DNA of 64,000 nt, taken from NCBI GenBank assembly GCA_948567375.1, contig OX419756.1:27604333-27668332 (forward strand). The letters are read 5' to 3'. Each line of letters starts with the position of its first letter. Position 1 is the stretch's first letter. Made by a program: the position numbers and the translations under genes. The stretch comes from Lunularia cruciata. Its lineage: Eukaryota; Streptophyta; Marchantiopsida; Lunulariales; Lunulariaceae. A model generated the notes under the pieces. It did no database searches and was not told where the DNA came from. It saw only the letters and a list, made by a program, of their open reading frames with translations. This document shows, in pieces, positions 1 to 13,127 of the stretch.

Positions 1-102
1 TTCTTTTTAGTCTCATCCTTGTTCAAATTGTACGGCTCTCTTAATTTCTACATGGGTTTTGAAAGATTTCTTTTGTCTTATTTTAATCCATTTTGATTTC
101 AG

Positions 103-1908
103 GTTATTACAGGTTCTGAAGATGGAACTACCGTTATATGGGGTAGGTTGTCAACACTCTTTATGGAAACGGAACTTATTTATAGATCGCTTACAACACT
201 TAGAGAAAGCTTAGAAAAAGCCTGACTTATATCGACTCTTGCTTCGTGTATACGTGGTAAAAACCCCGTGTTCTAGCGAAGGGTTCCATATTCATACCCT
301 CAATATATTTGCTATGAAGATTTTTACTACGTTACTTTCGAGTTTCAGAGTTAACTCCGGTCAGACGTGGGGTATGGAACCGGCTTGTTTTCAACGGGCC
401 CTGTACTCTACTACTCAATATATTTGTTTGTTTGGACCTTCCTACTCGCTCGATGGTCCTTCTCTGCTTTCAATTTCAGATGCTTATCTGTTGTCTCTGT
501 GTTCTTCTTCCATGATTTATGCTAGTTCATTGCAGGTGCTACTTATGAAATGTATGAATTTCGTTCTTGCTTCAGCTTATTTTACTCATGTTAGATTCAC
601 TTCAATTCAATTTGCTAGATTCATTTCAATTTTATTTGCATAAGGTCATGCATGAATTTCATATGCATGTTCTCGGTTGCATACTTAGTGGGTTCTGGAT
701 CCCCCATCCATAGAACCGCTTCTGCTGCCATTTCACAAGTATATTTGTTTGTATGTACTCACGATTGGCACTGCTGCCAGATTGCAGATCGGGGGATCGT
801 GTTGCTCTGCTTGACCCTTATAAAGCTTCCAAAGTGTCGAGTCGTGGTAAGGAGAAATCACCGTGGGTTAGCTGCATGGCCTTGGATTCAAGTGAAAACT
901 GGCTGGTAAGCACATTTCTTCTGATGGTTCCCTTCTTCACAGTTTTATCACTTGGAGCTGTAGTTGCAAACATGTTTCATGGCGATCCGCAGTTGCAGTG
1001 TCTGTTATTCAGTGCAACTTCAGGATAGAGCGACAAAATGGTGAGGATTTACCAGAAGTGATCTGTTCTATTAAAACAAGGTTTGTGGCAATGGAGGACG
1101 CTGCGTCACTCTATGGAGCCTGCCTGGTCTGGATCCCGTGACTCGAATTGCAACCTTTGCTGCTCCCCAAGCAGTTACAATCACGGAAGATCAGGTTATT
1201 ATTTTCTCATCATGCTGATTGAGTAGCTGCTTTTGTCCACCGTGGAGCTTCTTAGTTGCGAAGTCCATCTATGATATTTTAGCGCTCTAGGCTTTTTGCA
1301 CCTGTTGTAGTGTGAACTCAGTGCACCAAGACTAAAGCTGGTCTTTTCTCCTTTGATTATCTTAATACCAAGCATAGAGTTTGTTGGTCATACAACTTGA
1401 AGAGACCACCAATTATCTTCCGCCTTTACTTCCGGTGCTAACAAACTTACTTTTTGCGTTGACCGTGAAAGGAGCATGAAAAGAGGTCCGTGATAATTGA
1501 GTTGTCCAGTATGTCTCGTATTCCAGTGCTGAAAAGAATCAGTTGTACGAAGTAAAGCTGATGTAATCTTGCAGATCGTCACCGTCGGAGCTCAGCCACA
1601 CCTTTCGCGTTGGAGTTTTGGCGGCAACCTCCTCTCACAAATGAAGATTGCTCCACCTTCGGCCTTTTCAGTGTCGGTTCATCCGTCAGGGGTAGGTTCA
1701 CTCTTGTACAGTGACGATTCACTAATTGGAGATAGAACTTCACGATGTTGTTATCTGTCTGAATCACTTTTTCGCTGTCACAATTATGTTGAATCCACTT
1801 GGCTGTCTGGAACTCTGTCAGACAACTGCAGTTGCAGGTTACGGAGGCCTAGTTGATATTATAACCGAGTTTGGGAGTCATCTTTCTTCATTTCGCTGCA
1901 AGCTATAA
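103..1908 (+). CDS. THO6: THO complex subunit 6 / DWA1-like WD40 protein (3' part; 5' end outside window)
   Basis: The product is a WD-repeat protein. The plant homologue is known as THO6/DWA1, a THO/TREX mRNA-export subunit and also a CUL4-DDB1 substrate receptor that dampens ABA signalling. Five exons join in phase: 103-142, 781-905, 1081-1194, 1575-1691 and 1822-1908, giving 160 codons plus a TAA stop at 1906-1908. Junction 1/2 rebuilds a WD repeat end (TTVIWDCRSGD). Exon 2 carries the family motif PWVSCMALDSSENWL, exon 3 ends in APQAVTITEDQ, exon 4 has VTVGAQPHLSRW and FSVSVHPSG, and exon 5 has AVAGYGGLVDI and FGSHLSSFRC, all in the order seen in plant THO6. All introns are GT-AG. Intron 1 (638 bp) is stretched by a dispersed repeat. 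The assignment rests on recalled homology of the C-terminal repeats; N-terminal exons lie upstream of the window. No disabling change was seen. Confidence 0.9.
361..775 (+). repeat. Copy of an intronic dispersed hairpin repeat (THO6 intron 1)
   Basis: The segment at about 361-430 (a GGTATGGAACCGG-type start followed by a stretch ending CTCAATATATTTG) resembles 30428-30490. The segment at 681-735 (ACTTAGTGGGTTCTGGAT, then an imperfect hairpin, then CTTCTGCTGCCATTTC) resembles 30518-30575 and further copies in MLH3 introns. No coding potential was recognised. The strand given is that of the host gene. Confidence 0.6.
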
Positions 1909-3377
1909 ATTCTCAGTACCTTCGGACCGACGTGGGCAAACGAGACAGGTCTGCTAAACGATCTTGAAATAGACAGATCTCCCAAGTTCTTGATTAGGAG
2001 TCGCCAGTAATCATGTTTTCTTTCAATCGTGTCAACAGACGACGTTATACTTTCCATACTAGGTCATCAAAAAGTCCTTTATGCTTGGTGCTTAAGATGG
2101 GCAGAGGTTCATACTCAAAAGTGTATGAATGGAATGTTCAGTTAGCGTATGAGGGCAGAGATTATGGCGCTCCGACTATCGACTGTTGTACATAGATTCA
2201 AAGGAGAGTTATCTCATTATGCTAGAAGGGGCACAAAGTTAGAGATCGAACAGTGCTTCAGGTCGGATGCACCTAGACTTGATGAACAGGAGGTATAGCA
2301 ACGGACCTCTTTGTTGAACCTTAGATTAGATGGAATCTTCATGAAGTATTTCTCTGTCACAAAGCCAGCCCTTTTGGCTGTAGTATGAACACGCTTTTGT
2401 TCAATAGGTCATCAGCACTAATAGCTGAGGTGCCTTCACATTCATGAATCTGAAAGTATCGTAGTCTTTGCACCTTCTGTGTGTCACATATTATATTGTT
2501 TCAAAGAGCTCAGTACAGTCAGCATCCGAAAGTGCTTCTCACCAGTGAAGGTATACCGCCAGCGAACTTACCCAGAATTTTGCAACAGTGGGTTGCTCGG
2601 TTTCCTGTTACTTATTGCACTCTATCTCGATTCTAATTAAAATGACAGACAAACTCTTAGCATTAGACATTACCTTGTCTAGTTTCAAGTGTGCCTCGAA
2701 GAGAATCGACCAGATCACAGAATCCGAATTCCCTAGTGCTGCTATATATTCTGGTACTCCATAAGGAAACGTTACTTTCCGATTTTTAGATGTAAGTATG
2801 CAGTAGATTTAGTTCTCGGGATCCATACCACCTAGGAACTTATCTTGACCAACTGTCACACCAAAAGAGCCGAAGACAAAGACTCTCTCACAGCGAATCA
2901 CTCTGCAGGGAGGAACTACAATTTCTCGTCTATATATGCTGAGTGTGAACTTAATGTCCAAACCGTGTGAGGAATATTAACGAGGTGCAACAGTGTCCGA
3001 GAGATGGCGTAAATGCAGATCACAGCCCTTGGTTTATGGGGACGTCATTGCGTCTTTTGTCGTTGACTACTTTGAGTCTTTATCTACGCCTGCTCTGTCA
3101 AATAATAACTGAAGATGATTGGCGGAGAACTATGTCATATCGTCAACCTGGAAAGTGACTATAGAGAATAGGTACCACAAACTCGGAGGTGCAGAAGTTA
3201 ATGGATCCCTGGCTATTCTCCCGGAACCGGAACGTGCTGTGTCTGCGAAGGATAGATACTTTACAAGACATCCAGAAAAAGCAGGGAGACGAATTGGTGG
3301 TGAGAGGAGCGGGGCGAAGAACTGTTTGATAATCGGAAGATCGTCTGTCCGCGTCGTCACGTGCAGAGTGGGGAGAG
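1909..3377. other. Spacer between THO6 and the phosphoesterase gene
   Basis: It should hold the THO6 3' UTR and the promoter and 5' UTR of the next gene. Only short open frames occur and none resembles a known family. No RNA gene, LTR or clear repeat was seen. Confidence 0.5.
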
Positions 3378-4337
3378 ATGGTGAATGGATTGACGATATG
3401 CATCGGAGATATTCACGGACATTTGGAGAAGCTGAAAGGGCTTTGGCGTAATTTGGAGCTGCGATTAGGATCCGAGAAATTCAAAAGTAGCACGGTGATA
3501 TTTCTGGGTGATTATAACGACAGAGGACCCGATACGAGAGGTGTACTAGAGTTTCTAATTTCACTACCCAGTCGATACCCGGACCAAAAGCATGTCTTCC
3601 TTTGCGGGAATCATGACTATGCTTTCATTGCATGTCTAGGAATCTTACCACCCACTCCACCAGGGTTTCGCTATTCTAGCACATGGAAGGATTACCTGCA
3701 AAACGAGGAGAGAGAATGCTGGTGGAAGGGGGAAGGGCAGGATGACGTACATCTTCAAGCACGGCGGTGGGCTGGGAACATGAAATCGAAAATGAATGTC
3801 GCTAAAGGAGTTCCTTACAAAGGGTCCACATACGATTCCGCCCCAACTTTTTGGTCGTACGGAGTTGCAGACCGTGACCGTGAAGGTCTAATAGCTGCTG
3901 TTCCAGATCATCACAAGGAATTTCTTAAATCTCTGTCATGGATCCATGAACAGGATGGAGTAGAGACCGGTGATCCTGAAACGAGCTACACAAGGCTGAT
4001 TGCTGTACATGCAGGGCTAGAAAGCTCGAAACCTGTTGAAGATCAGCTGGAACCTCTTGTACAGAAAAATTCAACAATTGCAAGACTGGAACCATTGTAC
4101 GGCAGAAAGAATGTGTGGAACATTCCGAAGCAACTGGCAGACGACAGAGTCCTATTAATAAGCGGCCATCATGGCTGTCTACATTTAGGTAAGTTGCGAC
4201 TCATAATTGATGAGGGCGGAGGAATGCCGGATAGGCCAATCGCAGCTATCATTCTCCCGAGTAGAGTTATTGTCCGGGATACTGATCAGGTAGAAAAGCT
4301 CGATGAGCTTTCATCTGGCATACCTGCAGTGGTGTAA
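3378..4337 (+). CDS. Calcineurin-like metallophosphoesterase, plant family, single exon
   Basis: This is a 319-aa intronless reading frame. It has the full metallophosphatase signature in order: GDIHGH (residues about 10-15, D-x-H), GDYNDRGPDT (about 45-54, GDxxDRG), GNHD (about 77-80), AVHAGL (about 211-216) and SGHHG (about 259-263). Together these ligate two metal ions and the phosphate. The form FLGDYNDRGPDTRG, and RRW and GRKNVW blocks downstream, match a land-plant family of uncharacterised PPP-like phosphoesterases, by recall. The ATG at 3378 puts the first motif nine residues from the N-terminus, as usual for the family. No transit peptide, signal peptide or membrane segment is visible, so a soluble cytosolic or nuclear enzyme is inferred. 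Substrate is unknown. The frame ends with TAA and shows no lesion. Confidence 0.9.
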   Translation: MVNGLTICIGDIHGHLEKLKGLWRNLELRLGSEKFKSSTVIFLGDYNDRGPDTRGVLEFLISLPSRYPDQKHVFLCGNHDYAFIACLGILPPTPPGFRYSSTWKDYLQNEERECWWKGEGQDDVHLQARRWAGNMKSKMNVAKGVPYKGSTYDSAPTFWSYGVADRDREGLIAAVPDHHKEFLKSLSWIHEQDGVETGDPETSYTRLIAVHAGLESSKPVEDQLEPLVQKNSTIARLEPLYGRKNVWNIPKQLADDRVLLISGHHGCLHLGKLRLIIDEGGGMPDRPIAAIILPSRVIVRDTDQVEKLDELSSGIPAVV

Positions 4338-7300
4338 CTAGTTACTGAGTTTTGCAGAATTTGGATGAGTCCAGTGCCCCGCAGCTCTAGCGCAGACAAT
4401 CATTCTTCTACACAAAACCTTCTTCGCAATTCAGATACAGGTTGTCTGAATGTATTACACCCTACGATCGAAGACTTTCGTGAGGCTTGCAAGCTCAGGC
4501 AGGCAATCTCCCGTCTTCTAAGGCCCGGCAATAGAACACTTTTTAAGGATATAGGGAGTAATCTGCATATAGTTGTTCACATTCATTAACGTGGAAGATC
4601 TACGAAGTGATCACAATCTGCCGCCACACTTGTGGTGGAAAATTATACCTGTAACACTTGCAAACATTAACAGGGAAACAGATTTCTTGGTAGTAAACTC
4701 AATTGTTCCCTGACGAGCTTACGAGTTTACCTGTCCAGTGCAGCCAGGTACCTGACAGCAAGCGCTGTGTTTATTCATGGATTGAATATTTGGTGAACTT
4801 ACTCCGCAGTTAAAGGTTCGTCCTTGCTTATGCGTGTGTGCCGATCTATCTGTACATTTAGTTCACGTAGTGATTGATTCGTGACATTGGAGCTGTCCTC
4901 GCTCCATCCTCTCGGCGAAGCTATGGAAGGTCTGTTGAGGCACACTGTCGTACTCGTGGAGACGGTAGCATGTCAAGCTTAGAGCACATCCGCCGCAATC
5001 ACTGCAAACGGCGCCGTAAAGCTCCATTTCCGGAAGGACGTGATGGAAAAGCATCCGAAATCTTTCATCGTGAGTCCGTAATATTTTATTTCAAATATTT
5101 AAAACACGTGTTCTAATAAATATCTACATCTATAATAAACAAACAACACTTTTCAGTGAGACAATAATGCCGGTTTTCAAAATATATAGTACGAGAGGAG
5201 ACTAAGATATAAAGGTTAAATTTGCAGAGATTAAAGAGTATTGAACATGTTTATCAAATCTTTCAAAGGGAAGTTCTCAGGGATGATGGAGTTCATAATT
5301 AGAAAGGAATTTGAAGTTTTAGAGTATAAGTACTCTACAGCTTCAAATTCCTTAGGGATGAAGAATTGATAAAAGACTCCAGGAATTTTATCTTAGGTCT
5401 TTTGGATATAATCCATTGCAATTTTAAAATTATCAATAAATCTGCTATGGGTAGGGGTACCATAAAACGCTTAAAAAACATTTAGGTGAGATTCTATTCA
5501 ACTCTAGTTTTTAAGATAGATAAATTTGATGGAAAAGTTTCACTCTATCTGTTCCACATATCATATGATGAATTATAGAATACATATATAAACTGTGAAG
5601 ATGAAACTATTTGTGACAATTTGATTTTGTGATGAATATTAATACGAAGACAGTGACTAATCAACCAAACTTATTGACATTCATTCTCTAGAGAATTCAA
5701 TTTATGGAGTATTGTTGATCCTAAGATACGCCTGTCTACAAAGTCTGTATTTGTAATATTTATAAATTATTATTTGTATTTTCTATGAATACTTTGTGCA
5801 AAAATAGTTATAATTGGATTCTTATGAAAACTTCATGCTTATAAAATTATAGAAAGTGCTTTTGGTATTAGCTTATAATGTAAGGAGATATAAATTATGA
5901 ATTTTATTTAGTAATGATATAAAATGATGGAATGGTGAAGAAGATGTTACATTGGATATAATTTCATAAAATAGATTTTCATTTCATTCTTAGTGTGATA
6001 TTCATCTAAAAAATTATAATTTAATAAAATAAGTAAGGAAGATAGAAAGAAAGAGTGACCAGGAACTAAATGGAATATACTTTGAATATGAGAAATGGTC
6101 CAAGGCTTTAATAATAATACTTGTGATGTGTTAGCATCAGTTTCTAAAGAAAATAACCCTTAACTTCACAGCAAAGTTACTCGATTCTAAGGAAGGTTTC
6201 TCGATACCTTACCTTCAAATACTATACAAGGTTGAAATATACTTTACTACACTATTGATTCTCAAGAAGACTCCTTGGTGGCTTCTAAATATAACGTTAC
6301 TCTTTGGAACTTCCTCTCTATTTATTTATTTATTATATTTATATTTATATTTATATTTACACATATTTATACTTTGAATATGTATATTTATTTATTTATT
6401 ATTATTTATATTGTATTTATACTTATAATTTTATGTATCTGCACATATAAATATCTTATACTAAATATCTATCTTTATCGTATCAATCATGTTATGCTCT
6501 ATAGATTTTATTTCAAACTTACGATAGACGAAGATGAATACTACTTAAACAATCGTATCATAGAAAGTGAGTATAGTATTTTGCTATAAATTAACATGAT
6601 TGATAAGATAAATGTACATATTCAATATAAATTATTTCTACATACATCTATAAGCATAATGTGTGCATACATACATATCTATATAGAAATTATCCTAAGT
6701 GACCATTGTTAATGAAAACACTTTATAAGCCAAAGATAGTAGCAAATAAAAGAAAAGCAAAATTCATAGAATCAAGTTAGCTATGATAAGTTGAGTGATT
6801 ATATATAACATAAAGATAGAAGAAAAAAAAATTCTTGCAAATGATCAGTAAGTTTCATTGCATAAAATGGAGATGTCAAATCTCACATTAAATTGTAATG
6901 GCTGACCATCTATTTGAGATATAAATTTCAGAATTCAAAGAGAGATTGAAGCTTTTGTGATTTATATATAAAATAGTGGAAGCTTGATGATTTCCTTTCA
7001 TCTTCAAGCCCTGATTCTTCTATGTATGTTACATATCATCACAAATTAAAAAATATTTTTATTATACGTAAGATAAAAAAAGTTATAATCAATTGGAGCA
7101 ACGAGAACCCATGACTTTAGAATTATGTAAATAGAGATTCATAATGATAATTCTATCCACTTTAAAAAATTTGATTTAGACAAGAGTGGAATATGACGAG
7201 AAGACACTTTTGATTTTTGTACAGAAAGATTCTTAATATGAAAACCATGACCTGTTCTGTGAGATTATTGTGAAATTTTTTTTTTATGAATACTTCTATC

Positions 7301-8100
7301 CAATTTATGAAAATTATTTAGGCAAGAGTCTATATAACGAGAAGATACTTTGTTTTATGTATAAGACTTGGATTGACTATAGAGATACTTTTGCGGAGTT
7401 AGAGTTTCTATCTCTTCTATTTCTCTCTCAGCTGTCCACTCAATAACTCTGAAAAGTTTGATATTCTTCTCTTTCTATATGGCCAAGAATTTTTAGTATA
7501 AATCCTGTCCTTTAAATATAACAAAGTTAAGTACGACTTTAGTAATTGTTGTCATAATATAGTGGTCTTTCCACTCCACGGGTGGATAATACTTATACCA
7601 TCGTGGCTAGAGCTTATCCTATAGAGAGGATTCCAAGGAATCTCTTTTTTCTATTTTTGTAAGTAAAATCTTTTTCCTTTTTGCCGATGGATCGATATCC
7701 TGTTTCAAATCAATCAATTGCGGCCAGAAAAATAGAGCCAAGTGCCGGTTTCTCTTTTTAAGTCATCTCCATCCTCTAGGAGAATTCTTACATTTTTTGC
7801 CACTTGAAAATATTCTTTGCAACGTTTGGTTTATTTCAAAACTGGAAGACTTTGTGCTTAAAATTGCTTGAATGATTTTGAAGAAAAGGAAGAGCCTTGT
7901 TATAAGTTATCAGCTACAACCCAGATTTGTTAGAGTCTAGAACGATTTTATCAATAGTTTTAGGAAATCTTCTTTTAACACTGGATATGTATCTGAGGAC
8001 AACGCTTGACACATAGATAAGCATTAGCTTCAAATTGGACTCAAATTACTTCTATAGCTCGTCATGTTGATCCATAGAAGAATCTTAGCTTCCACTTTAT
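4338..8100. other. Spacer, strongly AT-rich from about 5.1 kb
   Basis: 4338-5100 has normal composition and probably holds the 3' UTR. From about 5100 the sequence becomes AT-rich, with TATTTA-type low-complexity runs at about 6310-6420. No gene, RNA or LTR was recognised. Confidence 0.5.
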
Positions 8101-11100
8101 AAGGTTTGCAAAAGTTATATCTCCTGTAATTTTTCCTTGATTCTTCGTCCTACCGTCCATGATGGTGATGTCATCAATTGCAGCACCGTGTAGAGTACAG
8201 TACCAATTGAAACATTTTATCCACCGGTGTATAAAATGTTCCTTTGCAACTAAAATTACTGATTTCTTACTTTGTCCAGCACTATATGCTTTTGAGGTGT
8301 CATTCACTTGCTGGATCCTCAGACCTCTCCTTATGAGCATCAATCAACAGACTTGCAGTGCAACACGGCAAATTCTCCATCACTTACACATCCTGTAGCC
8401 CGTAGGAGAGGAGATTCAATGGCCACCCTGCTGAAGCTGGTTTACTCTCGAGACACACAACAGTCTCCACCGGCATGGATTCCCTTCTTTCTCCATTTCA
8501 ATTTGTATTCTTGGACTTGGAACAATAGAACTTATCAGACAAGCTAACAACTGTCTCCCAGATTCAAGTCATTTGTGGGGTTATAATAGTTTGCGATAAG
8601 TGCCCGTTACATTAGCACAAGGATCTGCGATCGAGTAACCGCTTGAACAGAATTTCTAGCAGTATCAGAAGATGGGTTCTATGGGAAGCATGGGGGTAGA
8701 GGACAAAGGTAAACATCCTATCAGTTCACCGAAATGACAAAATAATACCTTAAATCCATCGTTTTTAGATTCAGTCACTCTTGAGCTAGTGTTACAGTTA
8801 TTGTATGAGTGAGTTCTACAATTATTAGATGCGTGGTATAGACACCCGATTAGTAGACAGAATGAGAAATGAGGAATTGTAGTGGGGGTTAGCTTAGAGG
8901 TTATTCAGAGGAAATAAGGAGTCAAATATTTGCTATGCAGTATGAGGGAACCGTTTATAAATTTCGTTGATCCTGTGGTGCTTCACTTGGTGAACCAAAC
9001 CCTTCAGGAATTTCGTAAAGACGAAAACCCATTCGCATCTGAATAAGAACTTTGTGGCCATCTTTAGTTAGAGTACTGGAACTTAAGAATCAACAATCCT
9101 CTTCGGTATCTCCAACATAACAAGAATTTTTTCTAGAATTTGACACAGGATGGCGTGTTATTTGAATTCAGAAGTCATTTGATAAGGAACAATACGGAAC
9201 TTTGTTTCGTCGAAGAAAATTGAATGATTGGGGTGTCACTTGAGATATTACTCCTCAACATATGCATCTACCCCATTAGCAAAAAGTAGGTTTGATACTA
9301 AGTGCAACAAGAGGAAGGCAGAATTTTCTTCAAGTGTCAAGGTAGAAAAATTACAATAGTGAGATTGTCACAGGAGACAAGCAGAAAACTTGATTGTTTC
9401 ATCGTCATTCACAACGAAAACACTATGTACTTTATAAACTCGACTCATACTTACTACACCCGAAGACATTTCATTCATGTGAATTGATGGATCATGAGGT
9501 AGATGGCAAGTTATGTTGAAGTTGTCTATCTGTATCTCACACAACGATTGACAAGATAAACTAAGGCACCCACGGTTCAGTCCACCTGGTACTTACTTCA
9601 AAAACGTACAGTTCCAATCACAAAGGAGAGAAGTATGATCGTCCAAGGATGATCGACCGTGCACATTACGTCATGTGGTGAGCGTGTTTATGGTCCACTC
9701 CATCGGCTCCATAAAGCATGCTTTCGCGGCTTTTGTTCCGAATTGACCCATTCGGAATCTTCAGTGTAGCAAGCCACTGATGTTTCAAGAGTCCCACGAT
9801 CGGAACTCATTTTGGGCAGGGAGTATTGTTTCTACTTCGGTAAACTATCTGAAAGGGTCAGGATTTAACCAGAATTGGATTCTAATTCCCTGTCCTTGTG
9901 CGCAGTTTAATCTTTATAAACTATACATTCACTCGAAAACATGGAGTACCGGAATTGGAAATGTTGCTGTGTAAAACCGGTTACTTCAAGATGGTTTCAG
10001 ACCCACGTAAAAAAGAATTGACATGACATTTGACTCTGAAACTGTGATGTTCTAATAGGAAGTGAGTTCCGTAGACTGACATTCACAGAGGGGTAACAGT
10101 AGGATACACAGGAGTCAGTTGCCGAGCACCTCAAGACGAGGCCCATTGAGGGCAAGTCGAGCCTCAAGAATTTGCGGCTTGGATCAAACTTGTGTTGAGT
10201 GGTAGACGCACTGATCAAGACCCTAAATAGGAAATCAGTAGCGCTACGAGAGTATATCCAGTCATGCCTTCCGTCAACATGGATCCATCAACAAAAACAT
10301 GGATTGGAAGAAGCTAGACTTCATAAGAAGCCTTCACGCCACCACAATGCCTCCGTCCATAGTTATGCCAAAGTAGCTGGATGGGAGTGCCCGTACCCCT
10401 CGTACCGAGTTTCTGCCCTGCTTATGAGGTACATAGCAAATCGGTTTCTCCGTGTAAGGCTCGCTCATGAAAAGAAAATCATACTCCCAGGGCAGCAGGG
10501 GACATACCTTGGGTTATACTTGTAAACTACCAATCATGCTTCAACGACGCAGGCCAGGAAGAGAACTGAACTACAGAAGTGGGACATACCTGAGTTGGCT
10601 CTGGAAACGATGAACGAGTTAAAAGAAGTCTAAAAAGCAGAAAGGAAGAACTGAACTGGCTATCATGGTAAGCATTCCTGCGAATGGGCACAGGAATGAA
10701 GCAACGCTAGTATTTATCGCGAAGACAACAACCCCATGATAATATGGATCATGTTAGAGACTAAGTACAAGAGGTCGTTACATGAGAGCTGATGGACTTC
10801 CATCAGACAAGCTGCCATATAACTTGCACCAAACGAGCCCGAGGGAGGAGTGGCCATTTAATGGTGATTACCAACGAATTAAGTAACTACCATGACCAGC
10901 AGTACATAGGTCGCTAGTACCCACGGCAATATTTAGTACAAGCTATCTAGATGCAGTTACATAGAAAATACGCAGTCAGATGTTTACTATCGTACATATT
11001 TTCGCATATCTAGATAATCTCACTCTACTAGAGTCCACCGTGTAGGCATTCACATTGGAAGAAGAGCGAATGAACTTTCCCAGTACGTTAATCTTATCGG

Positions 11101-11312
11101 TCAAAACTCTCGGAGAAGTCTTGTAAGTCGCAGCAGATCCCTCTCCCCAGGTTCCTGTGATATAAAACTGGTTTGAAGTTACAATTCATATGCATGACCG
11201 TAAGCCTGGTTGTTTGTTTCGTAAGCCGTGCTCGCTTGGTTAGTTCAGAAAGCACCCCCGTTTACCATCTCTACAAGTAAACGTATCTTGCTGACAATCA
11301 AAAAGGGAGAGG
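8101..11312. other. Spacer between AT-rich DNA and Copia element 1
   Basis: Base composition becomes more balanced from about 8.1 kb. Open frames up to 108 codons exist (for example 10199-10525, +), but none shows a recognisable domain or is supported by conserved motifs. A near-perfect palindrome lies at 8211-8240. The stretch may contain very old transposon remains. Confidence 0.4.
8211..8240. repeat. 30-bp near-perfect palindrome
   Basis: The left arm AACATTTTAT and right arm ATAAAATGTT are exact reverse complements. They flank a near-palindromic centre around ACCGGT, with one mismatched pair. Confidence 0.8.
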
Positions 11313-11529
11313 CGTTAGAAGTATAATGCAACGTTGTGTTAAATCACTGTTCACGCGATACTACTGTTCACATGTTACTATTCATGCATACTGTTCACAT
11401 GAATTCCATAAGCTACACGAGTTACATAAGCAGTATGTTAGCACATCCTTCAGATCTCTGTATCTATATAATCCCAGTCAGAGGTTCTTTCAGGGTTAAT
11501 TGATTCATTCTACAACTCGTTTTCTCGCA
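11313..11529 (+). repeat. 5' LTR of Copia element 1
   Basis: It aligns along its length with 14334-14578, including CTGTTCACATG, GAATTCCAT and CTGTATCTATATAATCCC-type stretches, and ends TTTTCTCGCA. The first base appears mutated (CG instead of TG). It is shorter than the 3' LTR because it has fewer copies of an ACTGTTCACATG-type repeat. Confidence 0.88.
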
Positions 11530-11541
11530 TGGTATCAAAGC
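11530..11541 (+). other. Primer-binding site, 3' end of initiator tRNA-Met
   Basis: TGGTATCAAAGC directly follows the LTR. It matches the usual plant TGGTATCAGAGC site with one difference. Confidence 0.85.
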
Positions 11542-11592
11542 TTTGAGCTTGAGATGACTGAGACTGAGTTTATGATGATCTGCAGAATCTGA

Positions 11593-12582
11593 TTGTATCG
11601 TGTCCTAGATTGGATAACGTTTGGCTTCTGGGAGAGTCCATTGAGTAACCTCAAGATGTTGCAGTCTCTACATCAACTCAATCTCAATCATCTCAAGTTG
11701 CTGCAATCTCTATTCCAACCAGGGATACATCTTCTGCTATTTCTTCCCTATGGCATCGACCGACTTGAGCACATCAGCAAGAATCAACTCCAACTTCTAC
11801 AAGACAAAGATCTGGTTGCTGGGATGGATCAGATCCATCCTAATTTGTTTCCTGTTTGCTCACCTTGTCTTCATGGCAAGCAAAATCGAATTCCCTTACC
11901 TCGGGAAGGAGCTACTAGAGCCACTGTTCCATGGGCTCTCATCCATTATGATGTTTGTGGTCCCATCTCTTCTGCTACCTACGCTGTTTACAGATACTTT
12001 GTGACCGTCATTGATGAATACACAAGGTACACATTCTTCTATCTACTCAAGTTCAGACATGAACTTTTTATTTGTTTTCAAGAATACGTAACCTGTGCAG
12101 AGACTCAACTCAATCAGAAGGTTTGGGTGCTGCGCTCAGACAATGGTGGTGAATACAACTATGCAGATTTTCATATTTTCTGCAAAGGTATCATGCGCCA
12201 GTTCAGCACTCCATATACTCCTCAGCAAAATGGTGTTACTGAGAGAAAAAACAGACCATTGGTGGAAGCAGTATGCACTATGTTATTTGAGTCTGGACTC
12301 CCCAAGCCTTACCAGGGAGAGGCACTACACACCACCAACTTTCTGCAAAATCGAAGCCCTACCAAAGCCATTTCCTCTGCAGCACATCCTTCCAACTCGG
12401 GTTTGGTTATAAACCTAATCTATCCCTACTTCGCATTTTTTGGTGCATTGCTTATGCACATGTTCCATCTTGTTCCATATATAAACTCGATTCTAAGTCT
12501 TCTAAGTATATCTTCCTTTGTTATGATCAGGATAGTAAAGCTTATAGACTACAGAAGATATCTGATAACTCCATTTTTCTGA
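11593..12582 (+). pseudogene. Copia integrase remnant (element 1)
   Basis: This open frame of about 330 codons contains a retroviral-type integrase core. A GK-type CSPCLHGKQ stretch (end of the HHCC zinc finger) is followed by HYDVCGPI (first catalytic Asp), LRSDNGGEY (second Asp) and TPQQNGVTERKNR (catalytic Glu). The first 80 residues are out of register with a normal polyprotein, and the C-terminus after about residue 270 drifts out of frame. It is closest to 47556-48541 of element A. No gag or protease precedes it, so it is a non-functional remnant. Confidence 0.85.
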
Positions 12583-13127
12583 CAAGAGATGTTCAGTTTC
12601 AAGAACATACCTATGCACATGAACATAAACAGTGTTCCGACGCTCAGGATGTTGAACTGGATTTCATCTATAAATCCGACAATTTTCATTCCCTCTCCTG
12701 CTTCTAGTTCTCAGTCTATCCCCACCAACTCGTACTCAGTCACCTCCTCTCCACAATCTTACAGCTCCAACAATTCCTTCTCCATTACCTTCTTCCCTAC
12801 AATCCTTACCTTCTAGTTCTGGCACTCCACACAGGTCCTCAGGATCCTCTATCATTGTTGACTCTAGGAGGCCAAAACCTCTACTTTCTCCAGATGCTGT
12901 CCAAGCACCTTCTGTACGGCAAGGCACCAGGGTCGCACTCCAGTTCGAAAATATGATGCATAGTTGGAGTCTGGTAATGCACTAAGCGTGCATTATTCTG
13001 CATCTGACCCTGATCTTGACACTTATGAAGTTGTTATCACTGGAACTGATTCCGATAAATGGTTTGAGGTCTCCAATTCCAGATATTGGAGACCATTTAC
13101 AAAACAATACCTTACCAATCTGCAGTC

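Noticed and set aside
681-735. tRNA-like B box (GGGTTCTGGATCCC) as a tRNA gene or tRNA-derived SINE
   Set aside because: Only the T-arm-like text fits; no acceptor, D or anticodon arms could be folded around it.
2098-2195. Frame with MGRGSYSKVYEW, like a kinase glycine loop
   Set aside because: Only a dozen residues fit, no other kinase motif follows and the frame ends within 60 codons between two genes.
4365-4589. Small ORF after the phosphoesterase
   Set aside because: Probably 3' UTR; no ribosomal or homology support.
6275-6589. 104-codon frame rich in Ile, Phe and Tyr
   Set aside because: It is translation of TATTTA low-complexity DNA, not a credible membrane protein.
8062-8398. Opposed 93- and 79-codon frames
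   Set aside because: They overlap on both strands around a palindrome and neither has recognisable motifs.
10199-10525. 108-codon frame as a gene
   Set aside because: No motif, no family resemblance and no splice-compatible neighbours.
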